64,000 nucleotides of DNA from Natrinema sp031626495 (GTDB lineage Archaea; Halobacteriota; Halobacteria; Halobacteriales; Natrialbaceae): contig NZ_JAMQOJ010000003.1 in the NCBI RefSeq assembly GCF_031626495.1, positions 186,001 to 250,000 on the forward strand, given 5' to 3'. Both the position numbers and the translations under genes were made by a program. The notes under the pieces were generated by a model that had not been told where the DNA came from, ran no database searches, and saw nothing but the letters and a program-made list of their open reading frames with translations. Each line of letters starts with the position of its first letter. Position 1 is the stretch's first letter. Positions 17,719 to 26,975 of the stretch are shown here, in pieces.

Positions 17719-18275
17719 CCAGCGGGATCAAGCCAATCGATAACGTATTTCGCCGAACGGTATTGAAAGCTGGCGCGGTCACGATGGGCCTGCTCAGCAT
17801 GGGTGAAGCGACTGGCAGCGGTGCGGAGGACGAGGCGGCCGCGGAAGAGAGCGATGTCGACGAACCCGAGGGCTTCAGCGCCGAGGTACTCGCGCCGCAT
17901 GCGACCTTCCCCGACGAGGTAGCCGCGTCGTTTGGTATCGATTTCGAGAGAGACGGTGAAGAGACTGTTAGTCTATCCGACGCGTCGAACGTCGTCGTCG
18001 CCAAGTTCACCGTAGAGCCGGGAGGAACGTCCGGCTGGCACGCCCATCCCGGACCGGTCATCGTTAACGTCGCCGAAGGCGAAGCGGAGATCACGTTTTC
18101 GGACGACTGCGTCACCCACACCTACACGGCGGGCGAAGCCTTCATCGATTCCGGAAACCACGCCGAAAAGGCAACCAACCCGAGCGAGACCGAACGTGCA
18201 GTGCTCTTAGCGACGTTCATCGGCGTACCCGATGGGGAACCACCGACGGAGTGGGTCGAGCCACCGGACTGCTAG
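17715..18275 (+). CDS. Tat-exported cupin-domain protein
   Basis: 186 aa. The N-terminus has a twin-arginine signal (FRRTVLKAGAVTMGLLSMG) without a lipobox. After an acidic linker (about 37-52) comes one cupin barrel. H109 and H111 (GWHAHPGPVIVNVAEGEAE) form the first metal motif, and H149 in SGNHA probably belongs to the second. Its enzymatic role outside the cell is unknown; such proteins often bind a metal and a small carboxylate. Translation is probably coupled to the preceding mini-ORF and helped by the GAGGGGAG upstream. Confidence 0.82.
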   Translation: MTSGIKPIDNVFRRTVLKAGAVTMGLLSMGEATGSGAEDEAAAEESDVDEPEGFSAEVLAPHATFPDEVAASFGIDFERDGEETVSLSDASNVVVAKFTVEPGGTSGWHAHPGPVIVNVAEGEAEITFSDDCVTHTYTAGEAFIDSGNHAEKATNPSETERAVLLATFIGVPDGEPPTEWVEPPDC

Positions 18276-18611
18276 GTCCGAGCTCCTGTGGTCTGCTTCC
18301 CCGCGGGACGTCCCGCGGGGATTTTGCGGCGCAGGTCGTTCGAGACTTTTCCGCCGTCGACTCCCCTCCCTTCTACGACGAATCCATGACGTCGACGGCA
18401 CGGGATCCGAGCCCATCGGAACGCACGTCGGGTCTAACTCTCACTCGGTACTCACACGGTCCGCTATGCGAAAGAGCGCAGCGCCGACTGCAGGGAACGA
18501 AGTTAAAACGGGCAGACGGGCCTGTTCGGATATCCTAACGCGCGTCCGACGATTCGGAGAGGGTCGGCCGAAACCCAACAGGATTAACACGCCGTCGGTG
18601 AACCATCGGGC
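18276..18611. other. Intergenic stretch with a strong palindrome
   Basis: These 336 bases between the cupin and the epimerase hold the 24-nt palindrome at 18298-18321, a likely transcript end. A TATA-like GGATTAAC about 28 nt before the epimerase ATG is probably its promoter. I see no coding sequence in between. Confidence 0.45.
18298..18321. terminator. Perfect 24-nt palindrome after the cupin gene
   Basis: The sequence TCCCCGCGGGAC and its exact reverse complement GTCCCGCGGGGA meet at a central GACGTC with no spacer, followed by ATTTT. It lies 22 nt after the cupin stop codon. As RNA it would make a strong GC hairpin followed by a short U run, so it may end or stabilise the cupin transcript. 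Archaeal termination usually relies on U tracts, so a terminator role is likely but not shown. A protein-binding palindrome is the alternative. Confidence 0.5.
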
Positions 18612-19541
18612 ATGACCCTCTCGAACTCACGCGTTCTCGTGACGGGCGGAGCGGGCTTCATCGGTTCTCATCTCACCGAGCGCCTGCTCGCCGACGGCGC
18701 AGATGTCCTCGCTGTCGACGATCTTTCGAACGGTGACCGCGACCGCGTCCCCGACGACGCCGACTTCCTCGAGGCCGATCTCACCGACTCCGACGCCCTC
18801 GAGGGGCACCTCGACGACATCGATCTCGTCTTCCACCTCGCGGCGTCGAAACACGTCGATACGGACCGGCCCCACGGCCAGTTCGACGACAACACGCGGA
18901 TGACCCGTACCATCCTCGAGGCGATGGCAGACGCGGACGTCACCGAGATCGCCTACACGTCGACTTCGACGGTCTACGGCGAGGCCCCGCGACCGACGCC
19001 GGAGGACTACGCGCCGCTCGAGCCGATCAGCGCCTACGGGGCGAGTAAACTCGCGGACGAGGGGCTGCTCTCGGCGCGGGCACACAGCCACGATCTGACC
19101 GTCTGGAACTTCCGCTTCGCGAACGTGGTCGGCCCGCGGCTGCGCGGCGCGGTGATCCCCGACTTCATCGAGAAGCTCCGGGACGATCCCGAGACGCTGA
19201 CGATTCTGGGCGACGGCCGTCAGGAGAAGTCCTACCTCCACGTCGAGGACTGTCTCGACGCCATGTTTCACGTCGTCGAGCACGCCGACGACTCGATGAA
19301 CACGTACAATCTCGGGACGCGCACGACGACCTCGGTCGACCGGATCGCGACGATCGTCGCCGAGGAACTCGGCGTCGATCCCGAGCGCGAGTACACCGGC
19401 GGCGAGCGCGGCTGGACCGGCGACGTGCCGAAGATGCGCCTCTCGATCGAGAAGCTCTCGGCGCTGGGCTGGGAGCCCCGACTCTCGAGCGACGAGGCGG
19501 TTCGACGTGCGACGCGCGAGATTATAGACGAGCTTCGCTGA
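18612..19541 (+). CDS. NAD-dependent sugar-nucleotide epimerase/dehydratase
   Basis: 309 aa extended short-chain dehydrogenase. The Rossmann motif TGGAGFIG is at 11-18. The catalytic Y142 and K146 (YGASK) are present with the upstream serine/threonine stretch TSTSTVYGE. The end resembles UDP-glucose 4-epimerase and related sugar-nucleotide enzymes (DVPKMRLSIEKLSALGWEP). It would act on UDP- or GDP-linked sugars in the cytoplasm. It lies directly upstream of the glycosylation and iron genes and could supply a sugar donor to them, although it has no copy of the iron-type operator. Confidence 0.87.
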   Translation: MTLSNSRVLVTGGAGFIGSHLTERLLADGADVLAVDDLSNGDRDRVPDDADFLEADLTDSDALEGHLDDIDLVFHLAASKHVDTDRPHGQFDDNTRMTRTILEAMADADVTEIAYTSTSTVYGEAPRPTPEDYAPLEPISAYGASKLADEGLLSARAHSHDLTVWNFRFANVVGPRLRGAVIPDFIEKLRDDPETLTILGDGRQEKSYLHVEDCLDAMFHVVEHADDSMNTYNLGTRTTTSVDRIATIVAEELGVDPEREYTGGERGWTGDVPKMRLSIEKLSALGWEPRLSSDEAVRRATREIIDELR

Positions 19542-19612
19542 CCGGGACGACGGCGGCGGTTCGATTCGACTGAAAGACGCTCGAGAGCGACCGTCGGACC
19601 CGTTCGACCGTG

Positions 19613-19630
19613 TTTTAGGTGGGCTTAAAT
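19613..19630. promoter_or_regulatory. DtxR/Idr-like operator A
   Basis: TTTTAGG-TGGG-CTTAAAT, the weakest of five related palindromes (one mismatch in the right arm). It overlaps the TATA element CTTAAATA, which is centred about 27 nt before the GTG at 19655, so a bound repressor would block promoter recognition. Confidence 0.65.
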
Positions 19631-19654
19631 ATCTGGCCCCGAGAGAACAGCAAT

Positions 19655-20815
19655 GTGAACGACGAGGGCGAGCGATCGGATTCACGGGACGGCAACGATG
19701 GCGGCTCGTCGAGCCGCGGGATCGCTGCCGTCCTGACCCGGCGCCGGCTGACGGTCGCCGGGACGGCCCTCGTGCTACTCGGACTGATCATCGCGCTCCG
19801 GGAGATCGACGTTCGGACTGTCGTCGCCGAGGTCTCGAGCGCCGATCCCTGGTTGCTGGGGGCCGCGATCGCCGTCTACACCGTCTCGTGGCCCCTCCGG
19901 GGCCGTCGGTACCGCGACGTGCTGGCTGCGATGGACCAGCGCAGTGACACCGCCGTTGCAACGGCGGCCGTCTTCGTCAGTCAGACGGCGAACCTCGCGA
20001 TTCCGGCGCGTGCCGGTGACGCGGTTCGCGCACACGTGATGCGGACTCGCCGAGACGTTCCCTACGCGGCAGGCTTCGCGTCGCTGGCCGTCGAACGGGT
20101 GTTCGATCTGGCGACCATCGCCGTCCTCGCGGGGCTCGCGATCGCGTGGCTCGCGCTAGGGGGCACGGCCGGCGCGCTCGAGACCGCGTTCTCGGGCGAC
20201 GGTGCGCGAACCGCCGCGCTGGCCGCGGCGGCCGTGAGCGCGACGACCGCGGGCGTCGGTCTCGCGGTCGTTACCTCGGCTCGAGCGGACCACGGACTCG
20301 GCGCGCGACTCCGGACGCTGGTCGCGGGACGACCGCGGCTCGCGGGGGCGCTCGAGACCGCGCTTCGCTTCGCGACTGACGTACAGACGGTCGCTCGCCA
20401 GCCGCGGGCGCTCGGACGGATCGGTGCCGGAAGCCTCCTCGTCTGGTCGCTCGACGTGCTGACGGCGATTCTCGTCCTCGCGGCGCTCGGAAGCGGTCTC
20501 GCGTTCGCGACCCTGTTGACGGTCGGAACGCTGGCGGTCAGTGTCGGGAATCTCGCGAAGGTGTTGCCCCTCTCGCAGGGCGGGGTCGGACTCTACGAGG
20601 CCGCCTTTACCGCTCTGGTCGTCGGGCTCACGCCCGTCGGCGCGAGCACGGCGCTGGCGGCCGCTATCGTCGATCACGCGCTCAAAAACGGCGTGACGCT
20701 GGCCGGCGGTGCCGGCTCCGTCGCCGCGCTCGGTATCTCACTTTCGGACGGGCCCGAATCGACGCCGGACGCGACGCGGGAAACCGGCAGTCTTTTAGGC
20801 CAACCTAAAAAATAG
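19655..20815 (+). CDS. Flippase-like UPF0104/lysylphosphatidylglycerol-synthase TM family protein
   Basis: 386 aa. After a polar N-terminus come about eight or nine hydrophobic helices. Typical family stretches are LIIALREIDVRTVV, FVSQTANLAIPARAGDAVRAH and LSQGGVGLYEAAFTALVVG. In archaea this membrane family includes the C-terminal part of AglD, and related bacterial proteins move or modify lipids; a role in flipping a lipid-linked sugar is my inference. I prefer the GTG at 19655 because it is placed about 27 nt after the TATA centre. A GTG at 19619 would lie inside the operator. The gene's 3' end contains operator B. Confidence 0.78.
   Translation: MNDEGERSDSRDGNDGGSSSRGIAAVLTRRRLTVAGTALVLLGLIIALREIDVRTVVAEVSSADPWLLGAAIAVYTVSWPLRGRRYRDVLAAMDQRSDTAVATAAVFVSQTANLAIPARAGDAVRAHVMRTRRDVPYAAGFASLAVERVFDLATIAVLAGLAIAWLALGGTAGALETAFSGDGARTAALAAAAVSATTAGVGLAVVTSARADHGLGARLRTLVAGRPRLAGALETALRFATDVQTVARQPRALGRIGAGSLLVWSLDVLTAILVLAALGSGLAFATLLTVGTLAVSVGNLAKVLPLSQGGVGLYEAAFTALVVGLTPVGASTALAAAIVDHALKNGVTLAGGAGSVAALGISLSDGPESTPDATRETGSLLGQPKK
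20793..20810. promoter_or_regulatory. DtxR/Idr-like operator B
   Basis: TTTTAGG-CCAA-CCTAAAA, with perfect 7-bp arms. It lies in the last codons of the flippase-like gene and covers the TATA-like CTTTTAGG centred 28 nt before the ATG at 20823. It should control the RGP-like gene independently of its upstream neighbour. Confidence 0.8.
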
Positions 20816-20822
20816 CGAGGCA

Positions 20823-22004
20823 ATGAGTCAGGACATCTGCGTGATCGTGCCGACGATCAGGGAGTACGAGTGCATGCGCTCGTACTTCGGAAACGCGCGC
20901 GAGCACGGTTTCGACCTCTCGCGGCTCCACGTCGTACTGGTCACCGAGGACTTCTGTGAGACCGAGGAAATGGAAGCGATGCTCGAAGACGAGGGCGTAT
21001 CGGGGGAAGTCTTCGACGGCAGTCGCCGTGAAGAGTGGTACGACGCCCACGACGTGGCGGAGTACGGCCACGTCGTCCCGGCGGCGAGCCACGCCGAGAC
21101 GAGCTTCGGGCTGCTCTACATGTGGGCCCACGACGAGTTCGACTACGGCTTCTTCATCGACGACGACACCCTGCCACATCCCGACGAGGACTTCTTCGGT
21201 ACGCACATGGACAATCTCGCGTTCGAGGGCGAGATCGAATCGGTCTCCTCCGACGAGCAATGGGTCAACGTCCTCTACCAGAACGCCGACGAGCACGGGC
21301 TCTACCCCCGTGGATATCCGTATTCGGCGATGAACGAGACCGTCGAGACCGGCACGACCGAGATCGACGGCGGCGAGGTCGTCGCCTCGCAGGGGCTGTG
21401 GACGAACGTTCCCGACCTCGACGCCGTTCGCATCCTGATGGACGGCGACCTCGAGGGGCAGGCCCAGACCCGCACGACCGAGGACGACTTCGGCGACGAC
21501 TTCGTCGCCGAGCGCGGCAACTACCTCACCGTCTGCTCGATGAACCTCGCCTTCCGGCGCGAGGTGATCCCCGCGTTCTACCAGCTCCCGATGGACGACA
21601 ACGAGTGGGACGTCGGCCGGTTCGACGACATCTGGTCGGGCGTCTTCCTCAAGCGGGCCTGCGACGTGCTCGGCAAGCGCATCTACAACGGCGCGCCGCT
21701 GTGTGAGCACAACAAGGCCCCGCGCAGCACCTTCGACGATCTCAACAACGAGGTGCCCGGCCTCGAGCTCAACGAACACCTCTGGCGCATAATCGACGAT
21801 GCGGGCTCGGACGCCGACTCCTACGCGGCGGTCTTCGAGGCGATGGCCGACGAACTCGCCGACGGCGACTGGTCGGACTACAACAACGGCGCGTTCTTCA
21901 ACTACGTCGGCGAGCACATGCGCGACTGGCTCGAGTGCCTGACGGAACTCCGTCCCCAGGCCGGCCTCGAGGTCGAACGCGGTCGCGTCGTCGCCGACGA
22001 CTGA
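20823..22004 (+). CDS. RGP/UDP-arabinopyranose-mutase-like glycosyltransferase family protein
   Basis: 393 aa with the GT75-like layout of reversibly glycosylated polypeptides. The N-terminus is DICVIVPTIRE. The DDD motif at 113-115 (FFIDDDTLPHP) would bind metal and sugar nucleotide. The later NEWDVGRFDDIWSGVFLKR matches the region holding the arginine that becomes glycosylated in the family. Members interconvert pyranose and furanose forms of UDP-arabinose or transfer sugars; haloarchaeal members are often called alpha-1,4-glucan-protein synthase. It lies under operator B and between the flippase-like gene and the iron transporter, which points to an iron-linked glycan role. Confidence 0.8.
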   Translation: MSQDICVIVPTIREYECMRSYFGNAREHGFDLSRLHVVLVTEDFCETEEMEAMLEDEGVSGEVFDGSRREEWYDAHDVAEYGHVVPAASHAETSFGLLYMWAHDEFDYGFFIDDDTLPHPDEDFFGTHMDNLAFEGEIESVSSDEQWVNVLYQNADEHGLYPRGYPYSAMNETVETGTTEIDGGEVVASQGLWTNVPDLDAVRILMDGDLEGQAQTRTTEDDFGDDFVAERGNYLTVCSMNLAFRREVIPAFYQLPMDDNEWDVGRFDDIWSGVFLKRACDVLGKRIYNGAPLCEHNKAPRSTFDDLNNEVPGLELNEHLWRIIDDAGSDADSYAAVFEAMADELADGDWSDYNNGAFFNYVGEHMRDWLECLTELRPQAGLEVERGRVVADD

Positions 22005-22021
22005 ATCGTCAACTATAAGGA

Positions 22022-22037
22022 TTTAGGTTGGCCTAAA
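22022..22037. promoter_or_regulatory. DtxR/Idr-like operator C
   Basis: TTTAGG-TTGG-CCTAAA lies between the TATA element CTATAAGG (22013-22020) and the ATG at 22044 of the iron-binding protein gene, so it spans the initiation region of a leaderless transcript. It is the site most directly tied to an iron-transport gene. Confidence 0.85.
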
Positions 22038-22043
22038 CCGACT

Positions 22044-23207
22044 ATGAACGACGACGGCGGACGACGTGCGATTTCGCGCAGGACTGCGTTGGGGGCCGGG
22101 ACGGCGTTGGGCGTTACCTCGCTCGCGGGCTGTCTCGGGTTCTTCGGCAACGACGAGCAGAACGCCGAGATCCCGTCACTCTCGGAGTTCCGGGGTTCCG
22201 GTTCGCTGGTCGAGGGGCGGTCCGCGCCCGGCGGGACTTCCATCGAGGAACTGCCGAACCTGTCGGGCGATCTCGCGCTCTACATCGGCGGCGGCGAAGG
22301 GGGCATTTACTACCAGTTCGTCGAGATGCTGGAGCAGATCTATCCCGACTTCGAGGTCCACCCGAGCGACAACAGTTCGGCGTCGCTGGCCCAGACCATC
22401 GTCGAGGAGGTCGACGCGGGTGCGGCCCAGGCGGACGTGTTCTGGTCGATCGACGCCAGTTCGCTCGGGTTCGTCGCGGACAACGACGCCTACGAACCGC
22501 TGTCGGACGCGGCGGTCGAGCCCGTCGCCAACAGTCAGTACGTCGGCGGCGACAAGGCGTGGGCCGGCGTCGCCGGCCGTGCACGCGCCGTCCCGTACAA
22601 CACCAACGAACTGAGCGCGTCGGATATCCCGAACACAGTCCAGGAGTTCCCGAACACTGATGCGCTGCAGGGAACGATGGGCTGGGCGCCGACCTACGGC
22701 GCGTTCAAATCGTTCGTGACGGCCATGCGGCTGCTCGAGGGCGAGGAGACGACTCGAGACTGGCTGGTCTCCATGCGGGAAGCCGGCACCGAGCGGTACG
22801 GCAACGAATACGCCGTCTCGCAGGCGGTCGCCGACGGTGCCCTGACGGCCGGCTTCGCCAACCACTACTACGCGATGCGGGTCAAGAACGGGCGGCCGGA
22901 CGCGCCGATCGATCTGGCCTTTACGAACGGCGACGCCGGAGCCCTGATCAACGTCGCCGGCGCGCTGAAAGTCAAGGGAACCCAGCGCGGTGAGCTGGTC
23001 GACGACTTCGTCCGCCACCTGCTCTCCGCGGAGGCCCAGGAGTTCTTCGCGACGCAGAGTTTCGCCTACCCGATGATCGAGGGCGTCGCCCCGGTCGGCG
23101 GCCTGCCGACGATCGACGAACTGAGCCCGCCGGAGATCGACCTCTCGAAGCTCTCGAACATCGAGCCGACCCTCGAGCTGATGGACGAGGCTGGCGTCTC
23201 GGGATGA
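22044..23207 (+). CDS. Ferric-type ABC transporter substrate-binding lipoprotein
   Basis: 387 aa. It has a Tat signal with RR at 12-13 and a lipobox cysteine at C30 (SLAGC), so it should be exported folded and anchored outside the membrane. The mature part resembles the FbpA/Thi-type binding proteins (LALYIGGGEGGIYYQFVE, ADVFWSIDASSLGFVADN, GTMGWAPTYGAFKSFVTAM), which bind Fe3+ or related ligands. A TATA element and operator C precede the ATG. The stop overlaps the permease start as ATGA. A thiamine or other ligand remains possible; the operator supports iron. Confidence 0.85.
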   Translation: MNDDGGRRAISRRTALGAGTALGVTSLAGCLGFFGNDEQNAEIPSLSEFRGSGSLVEGRSAPGGTSIEELPNLSGDLALYIGGGEGGIYYQFVEMLEQIYPDFEVHPSDNSSASLAQTIVEEVDAGAAQADVFWSIDASSLGFVADNDAYEPLSDAAVEPVANSQYVGGDKAWAGVAGRARAVPYNTNELSASDIPNTVQEFPNTDALQGTMGWAPTYGAFKSFVTAMRLLEGEETTRDWLVSMREAGTERYGNEYAVSQAVADGALTAGFANHYYAMRVKNGRPDAPIDLAFTNGDAGALINVAGALKVKGTQRGELVDDFVRHLLSAEAQEFFATQSFAYPMIEGVAPVGGLPTIDELSPPEIDLSKLSNIEPTLELMDEAGVSG

Positions 23208-24817
23208 GCCTTCGAGAGCAGGTTGCTCGCACGATCGCGCGAGGGGCGGACGGAGACGACTCCGCCGCCGATGTGGGACTCACCCTGCTCGCCGCGGCCA
23301 TCGCGGCCGCACTCGTTCTTCCGCTAGTCTGGCTGGTCGTCGACGCCGCCGGGCTCGGCGCGCGGGCGCTCGAACTCTCCGTCGCCTCTCAGACCCTCGA
23401 GGTGCTGGTTCGGAGCGTCGCCCTCGTCGCGGTCGTCACCGGCGCGAGCGTCCTGCTCGGCGTCCCGCTCGCGCTATTGACGGTTCAGGGTGGGATTCCG
23501 TTTCCCCGGTTCTGGACCGTTCTGGCCGCGTTGCCGCTCGCGGTCCCGAGCTACCTCGGGGCCTTCGCGTTCGTCTCGGCGTTCGGACCGCGCGGCGAAC
23601 TCGCCGACCTCCTCGCGCCGCTGGGCGTCGAGTCGATCCCGTCCGTCTACGGGTTCGCCGGGGCTGCGTTCGTGCTGACGCTGTACACGTATCCGTACGT
23701 CTTTCTGACGACTCGAGCGTCGCTGCTCTCGCTCGACGGTTCGCTGGTGGAGGCGGCGCGGACGCTCAACGCCGGTCGCTGGGAGGCGTTTCGCCGGATT
23801 ACGCTCCCACAGATCCTCCCCGGAATCACCGCTGGGGCGCTGCTCGTGGCGCTGTACGCGCTGGCGGACTTCGGAACGCCGAACATCATGCGCGTCGAGG
23901 TGTTCACGCAGTTCATCTACGCCCGGTACAACGCGTTCGCCCGCGATTACGCCGCGTTGCTGTCGCTGCAGTTGCTGACCGTGACGGCGATTATCCTCGC
24001 GATCGAGTCCCGAATCGGCGTCGACGAGTCGGGGGCCTACGAGAGCGGCGGCCATCGCGGCAGCGCCGACCTCGGACTCGGGCGCTGGCGGTATGCGGCT
24101 CTGTTACTCCCGACCGTCGTCTCCCTGCTAGCGATCGCACTCCCGATCGGCATTTTCGCGATGTGGCTGACCGCGGGCGGCCCCGGCTACGAGGCCGGCC
24201 AGTTGGCGTTCGAGTGGGAGTACGGGTTCAACTCGGCGTACGTCGCGTTACTGGCGGCCGGGGCGTCCGTCCTCGTGGCGCTGCCGATCGCGATCGCGTC
24301 GGCGACCTCGAGTTCGCGGCTGGCGGCGCTGGCCGATCGCGCGCCGTACGTCGGGTACGCGACGCCGGGGATCGTCCTCGCGATCGCGTTGCTCAGCTTC
24401 ACCCTCGACGTGCTGCCGGCGGTCTACAAGACGATCCCGCTGCTGGTGTTCGCCTACGTCGTCCGGTTCATGCCCCAGGCGATCGGTTCGATCCGGACCT
24501 CGACGCTGCAGGTGGATCGGGAACTCGTCGAAGCCTCTCGCACGCTCGGCCGGTCTCGGCTGGCTACCTTCCGAAAAGTGACCCTGCCGCTGATCCTGCC
24601 GGGCGTGGCGGCCGGCGCCGCGCTCGTCTTCCTCACGACCATGAAGGAGCTACCCGCGACGCTGATGCTTCGCCCGCTCGGATTCGAGACGCTGGTGACC
24701 TACATCTGGAGCGTCGAGGAAGCCGGGATGTACGGACAGGCGGCGGTACCGGCGCTCGTACTGATCGGGATTTCCGGGCTGTCGATGGCCGTGATACTCG
24801 TACAGGAGGGACGGTGA
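23204..24817 (+). CDS. Ferric-type ABC transporter permease, two fused domains
   Basis: 537 aa with about 12 TM helices, that is two six-helix BPD_transp_1 halves in one chain as in FbpB/ThiP. Each half has its EAA coupling loop: VEAARTLNAGRWEAFRRITLP (residues split by position near 185-205) and VEASRTLGRSRLATFRKVTLP near 440-460. These loops contact the ATPase. It overlaps the binding-protein gene by ATGA. No ABC ATPase gene follows; the next ORF, 42 nt downstream, is a membrane glycosyltransferase. The ATPase must be encoded elsewhere or shared. Confidence 0.88.
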   Translation: MSLREQVARTIARGADGDDSAADVGLTLLAAAIAAALVLPLVWLVVDAAGLGARALELSVASQTLEVLVRSVALVAVVTGASVLLGVPLALLTVQGGIPFPRFWTVLAALPLAVPSYLGAFAFVSAFGPRGELADLLAPLGVESIPSVYGFAGAAFVLTLYTYPYVFLTTRASLLSLDGSLVEAARTLNAGRWEAFRRITLPQILPGITAGALLVALYALADFGTPNIMRVEVFTQFIYARYNAFARDYAALLSLQLLTVTAIILAIESRIGVDESGAYESGGHRGSADLGLGRWRYAALLLPTVVSLLAIALPIGIFAMWLTAGGPGYEAGQLAFEWEYGFNSAYVALLAAGASVLVALPIAIASATSSSRLAALADRAPYVGYATPGIVLAIALLSFTLDVLPAVYKTIPLLVFAYVVRFMPQAIGSIRTSTLQVDRELVEASRTLGRSRLATFRKVTLPLILPGVAAGAALVFLTTMKELPATLMLRPLGFETLVTYIWSVEEAGMYGQAAVPALVLIGISGLSMAVILVQEGR

Positions 24818-24859
24818 GCCGACCGTGACTGGCAGCGGTTCCACAACGCTGATCGACCG

Positions 24860-26878
24860 ATGAAACGCCGAACGTGGCGGGCGGCGGTCGCCGTCGTGGC
24901 CCTCACTGGTGCCGTCGTCGTCTGGCTACTCGCGACGCGGGCCTTTCCGTTCCTCTCGCTCAACCACGACGAGGGCGTCTACCTCCAGCAGGCGGCGATG
25001 CTGCTCGACGGGCAACTGTTCGTTCGGCCGCCCGTCGAGGACGCCTTCCGCCCGTGGTTCTTCGTCGAGGACGGCGACCGGCTCTACCCGAAGTACGCCC
25101 CCGTCCCCGCGGCGATCTTCGCCCTCGGCGAACTCGCCGGCGGGTATCGACTCGCGCTGCCGGGCATCGCCGCCGCGATACTCGCGCTCGTGGCGCTGGT
25201 CGTCCGCGAGACCTTCGACCGACGGACCGGCCTCGTCGCCGCCGTAATCGTGCTCTGTTCGCCGCTGTTCCTCATCGAGTCGGCCGTCTTCCTCCCCTAC
25301 GCGCCGACGACGATGCTCAACCTGGCCTTCGCCTACGGCTATCTACGCGCCGACCGGACGGACGATCGACGCTGGGCCGCGGTAGCCGGCGCGGCGATCG
25401 GTCTGGCGTTCTTCTCCCGGCCCTACACCGCGGTGCTGTTCGCCGCGCCGTTCATCGTTCACGCGTGCTGGACGCTCTACCGGGACCCGCGGCGGACGCT
25501 TCCCAGACAGACCGCGACGGCGACGTTCGGGCTCGCCGGCGTCGCGCTCGCGCTGGCCTACAACGCCACCGTGACCGGCTCGGCGCTGGTGTTTCCCTAC
25601 GAAGCGTTCGCCCCGCTGGACGGGCTCGGCTTCGGCCACCGGCGGCTCCTCGCCCACGACGTCGAGTACACCGTCGGGCTGGCGCTGCGATCGAACGCGC
25701 TGGTGCTGTCCACGTTCATCACGGACTGGATCGCGGGCGGACTCGTCGGCGCGGCGGTGGCTGCGGTCGGATTCGCCGTCGCCGTCCGGCGCGGACTCTC
25801 GCCCCGGCAGGGCATCCTCGCCGGACAGTTCGCCACCATCGCCGTCGGTAACGTCTACTTCTGGGGGAACTACAACCTCCTCGGCGACCTCGAGCGCGCC
25901 GGCGACGGCCTGATCGCCACCCACGGCCCCTACTACCACTTCGATCTCCTGGTGCCGTTCGCGGTCTTCGCCGCAGTCGGGGCGCTCGCGCTGGCCGACG
26001 CCGCTCGGCGGACCGCCGACCGGAAGCTCTCGCCTGGGGCCGCACGCGCGACGCTCGTCGCGGCGCTGCTCGTGAGCGCGCTCGCGGTGGGCGGCGTGAC
26101 GGCGACGAATTTCGACGAGAAACTCGACCGGAACATGGCGGCGACCGACACCTACGAGCGGGTCTACGAGCCGCTCGAGGACCGCCCCGCCGAGCCGGCA
26201 GTCGTCTTCCTCCCGACGCCGTACGGCGACTGGCTCGCGCATCCGTTTCAGGCGTTTCGTAACGGCCCCGACTTCGACGATCGGACGGTGTACGCGCTCG
26301 ACGAGCGCCCGTTCGCCGTCGTCGACGCGTATCCCGACCGCGCTCTCTACCGGTTCGCGTACCGGGGCGCGTGGGCGCCCCACGCCGGTTCGCCGCAGGC
26401 GTCTCGACTCCAGCGGGTCGAGCACGTCGCCGGTTCCGCGGTCGAACTGAACGCCACCGTCGGCGTTCCGGCGGCGGCCGACGGCGTCGCCGCGACCGTC
26501 ACGACCGACGAGGCCAGCGCGACGTACGTCGCGCGAAACGCCTCGAGCGAGACGCCCGTTCGGTTGACCGTCACCGACGGCGTCGCGCGATTACACGGCG
26601 CGAACTGGGCCGCCAACGAATCGCTCCCCGTCGACGACCGGGACGAGGTAGTCGTGACGGTGTTCGTCGACCGCGGACCCGGCGGGAGCTTCAGCTATCG
26701 GCTCGAGCTCCCCACCCGAACCGAGGACGGGACCGTCCGTGCACTGACACCTCGCGTCGAACGCTGCAGCGGGATCCGCGACTGTGGTGGCGCAGCGGCG
26801 TACGTCCCCGACCGCGCACCCAGCGGCGTCTCCATCCGGACCGAGCTCGCTACGGTAAACGGGACGGAGCGGTCCTGA
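24860..26878 (+). CDS. GT-C type membrane glycosyltransferase (ArnT/PMT-like)
   Basis: 672 aa. About ten TM helices lie between residues 8 and 415. The first extracytoplasmic loop has the acidic motif LNHDEGVYLQQAAMLLDG, as in GT39/GT83 enzymes that use polyprenyl-phosphate sugars. A soluble C-terminal domain of about 250 residues (420-672), probably outside the cell, contains several N-x-S/T sequons and beta-rich segments. It lies 42 nt after the iron permease, in the same direction, so it is probably in the operator C transcript. The acceptor is unknown. Confidence 0.78.
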   Translation: MKRRTWRAAVAVVALTGAVVVWLLATRAFPFLSLNHDEGVYLQQAAMLLDGQLFVRPPVEDAFRPWFFVEDGDRLYPKYAPVPAAIFALGELAGGYRLALPGIAAAILALVALVVRETFDRRTGLVAAVIVLCSPLFLIESAVFLPYAPTTMLNLAFAYGYLRADRTDDRRWAAVAGAAIGLAFFSRPYTAVLFAAPFIVHACWTLYRDPRRTLPRQTATATFGLAGVALALAYNATVTGSALVFPYEAFAPLDGLGFGHRRLLAHDVEYTVGLALRSNALVLSTFITDWIAGGLVGAAVAAVGFAVAVRRGLSPRQGILAGQFATIAVGNVYFWGNYNLLGDLERAGDGLIATHGPYYHFDLLVPFAVFAAVGALALADAARRTADRKLSPGAARATLVAALLVSALAVGGVTATNFDEKLDRNMAATDTYERVYEPLEDRPAEPAVVFLPTPYGDWLAHPFQAFRNGPDFDDRTVYALDERPFAVVDAYPDRALYRFAYRGAWAPHAGSPQASRLQRVEHVAGSAVELNATVGVPAAADGVAATVTTDEASATYVARNASSETPVRLTVTDGVARLHGANWAANESLPVDDRDEVVVTVFVDRGPGGSFSYRLELPTRTEDGTVRALTPRVERCSGIRDCGGAAAYVPDRAPSGVSIRTELATVNGTERS

Positions 26879-26975
26879 GAACTGATACTGACGCTGAACC
26901 GCGGCCGGCGGCTATCGGGAGTGCCTCGAGTGCGAGCCGACGCCCGTTCGATCGCCCGGTTCCGGCATCCCCCTC

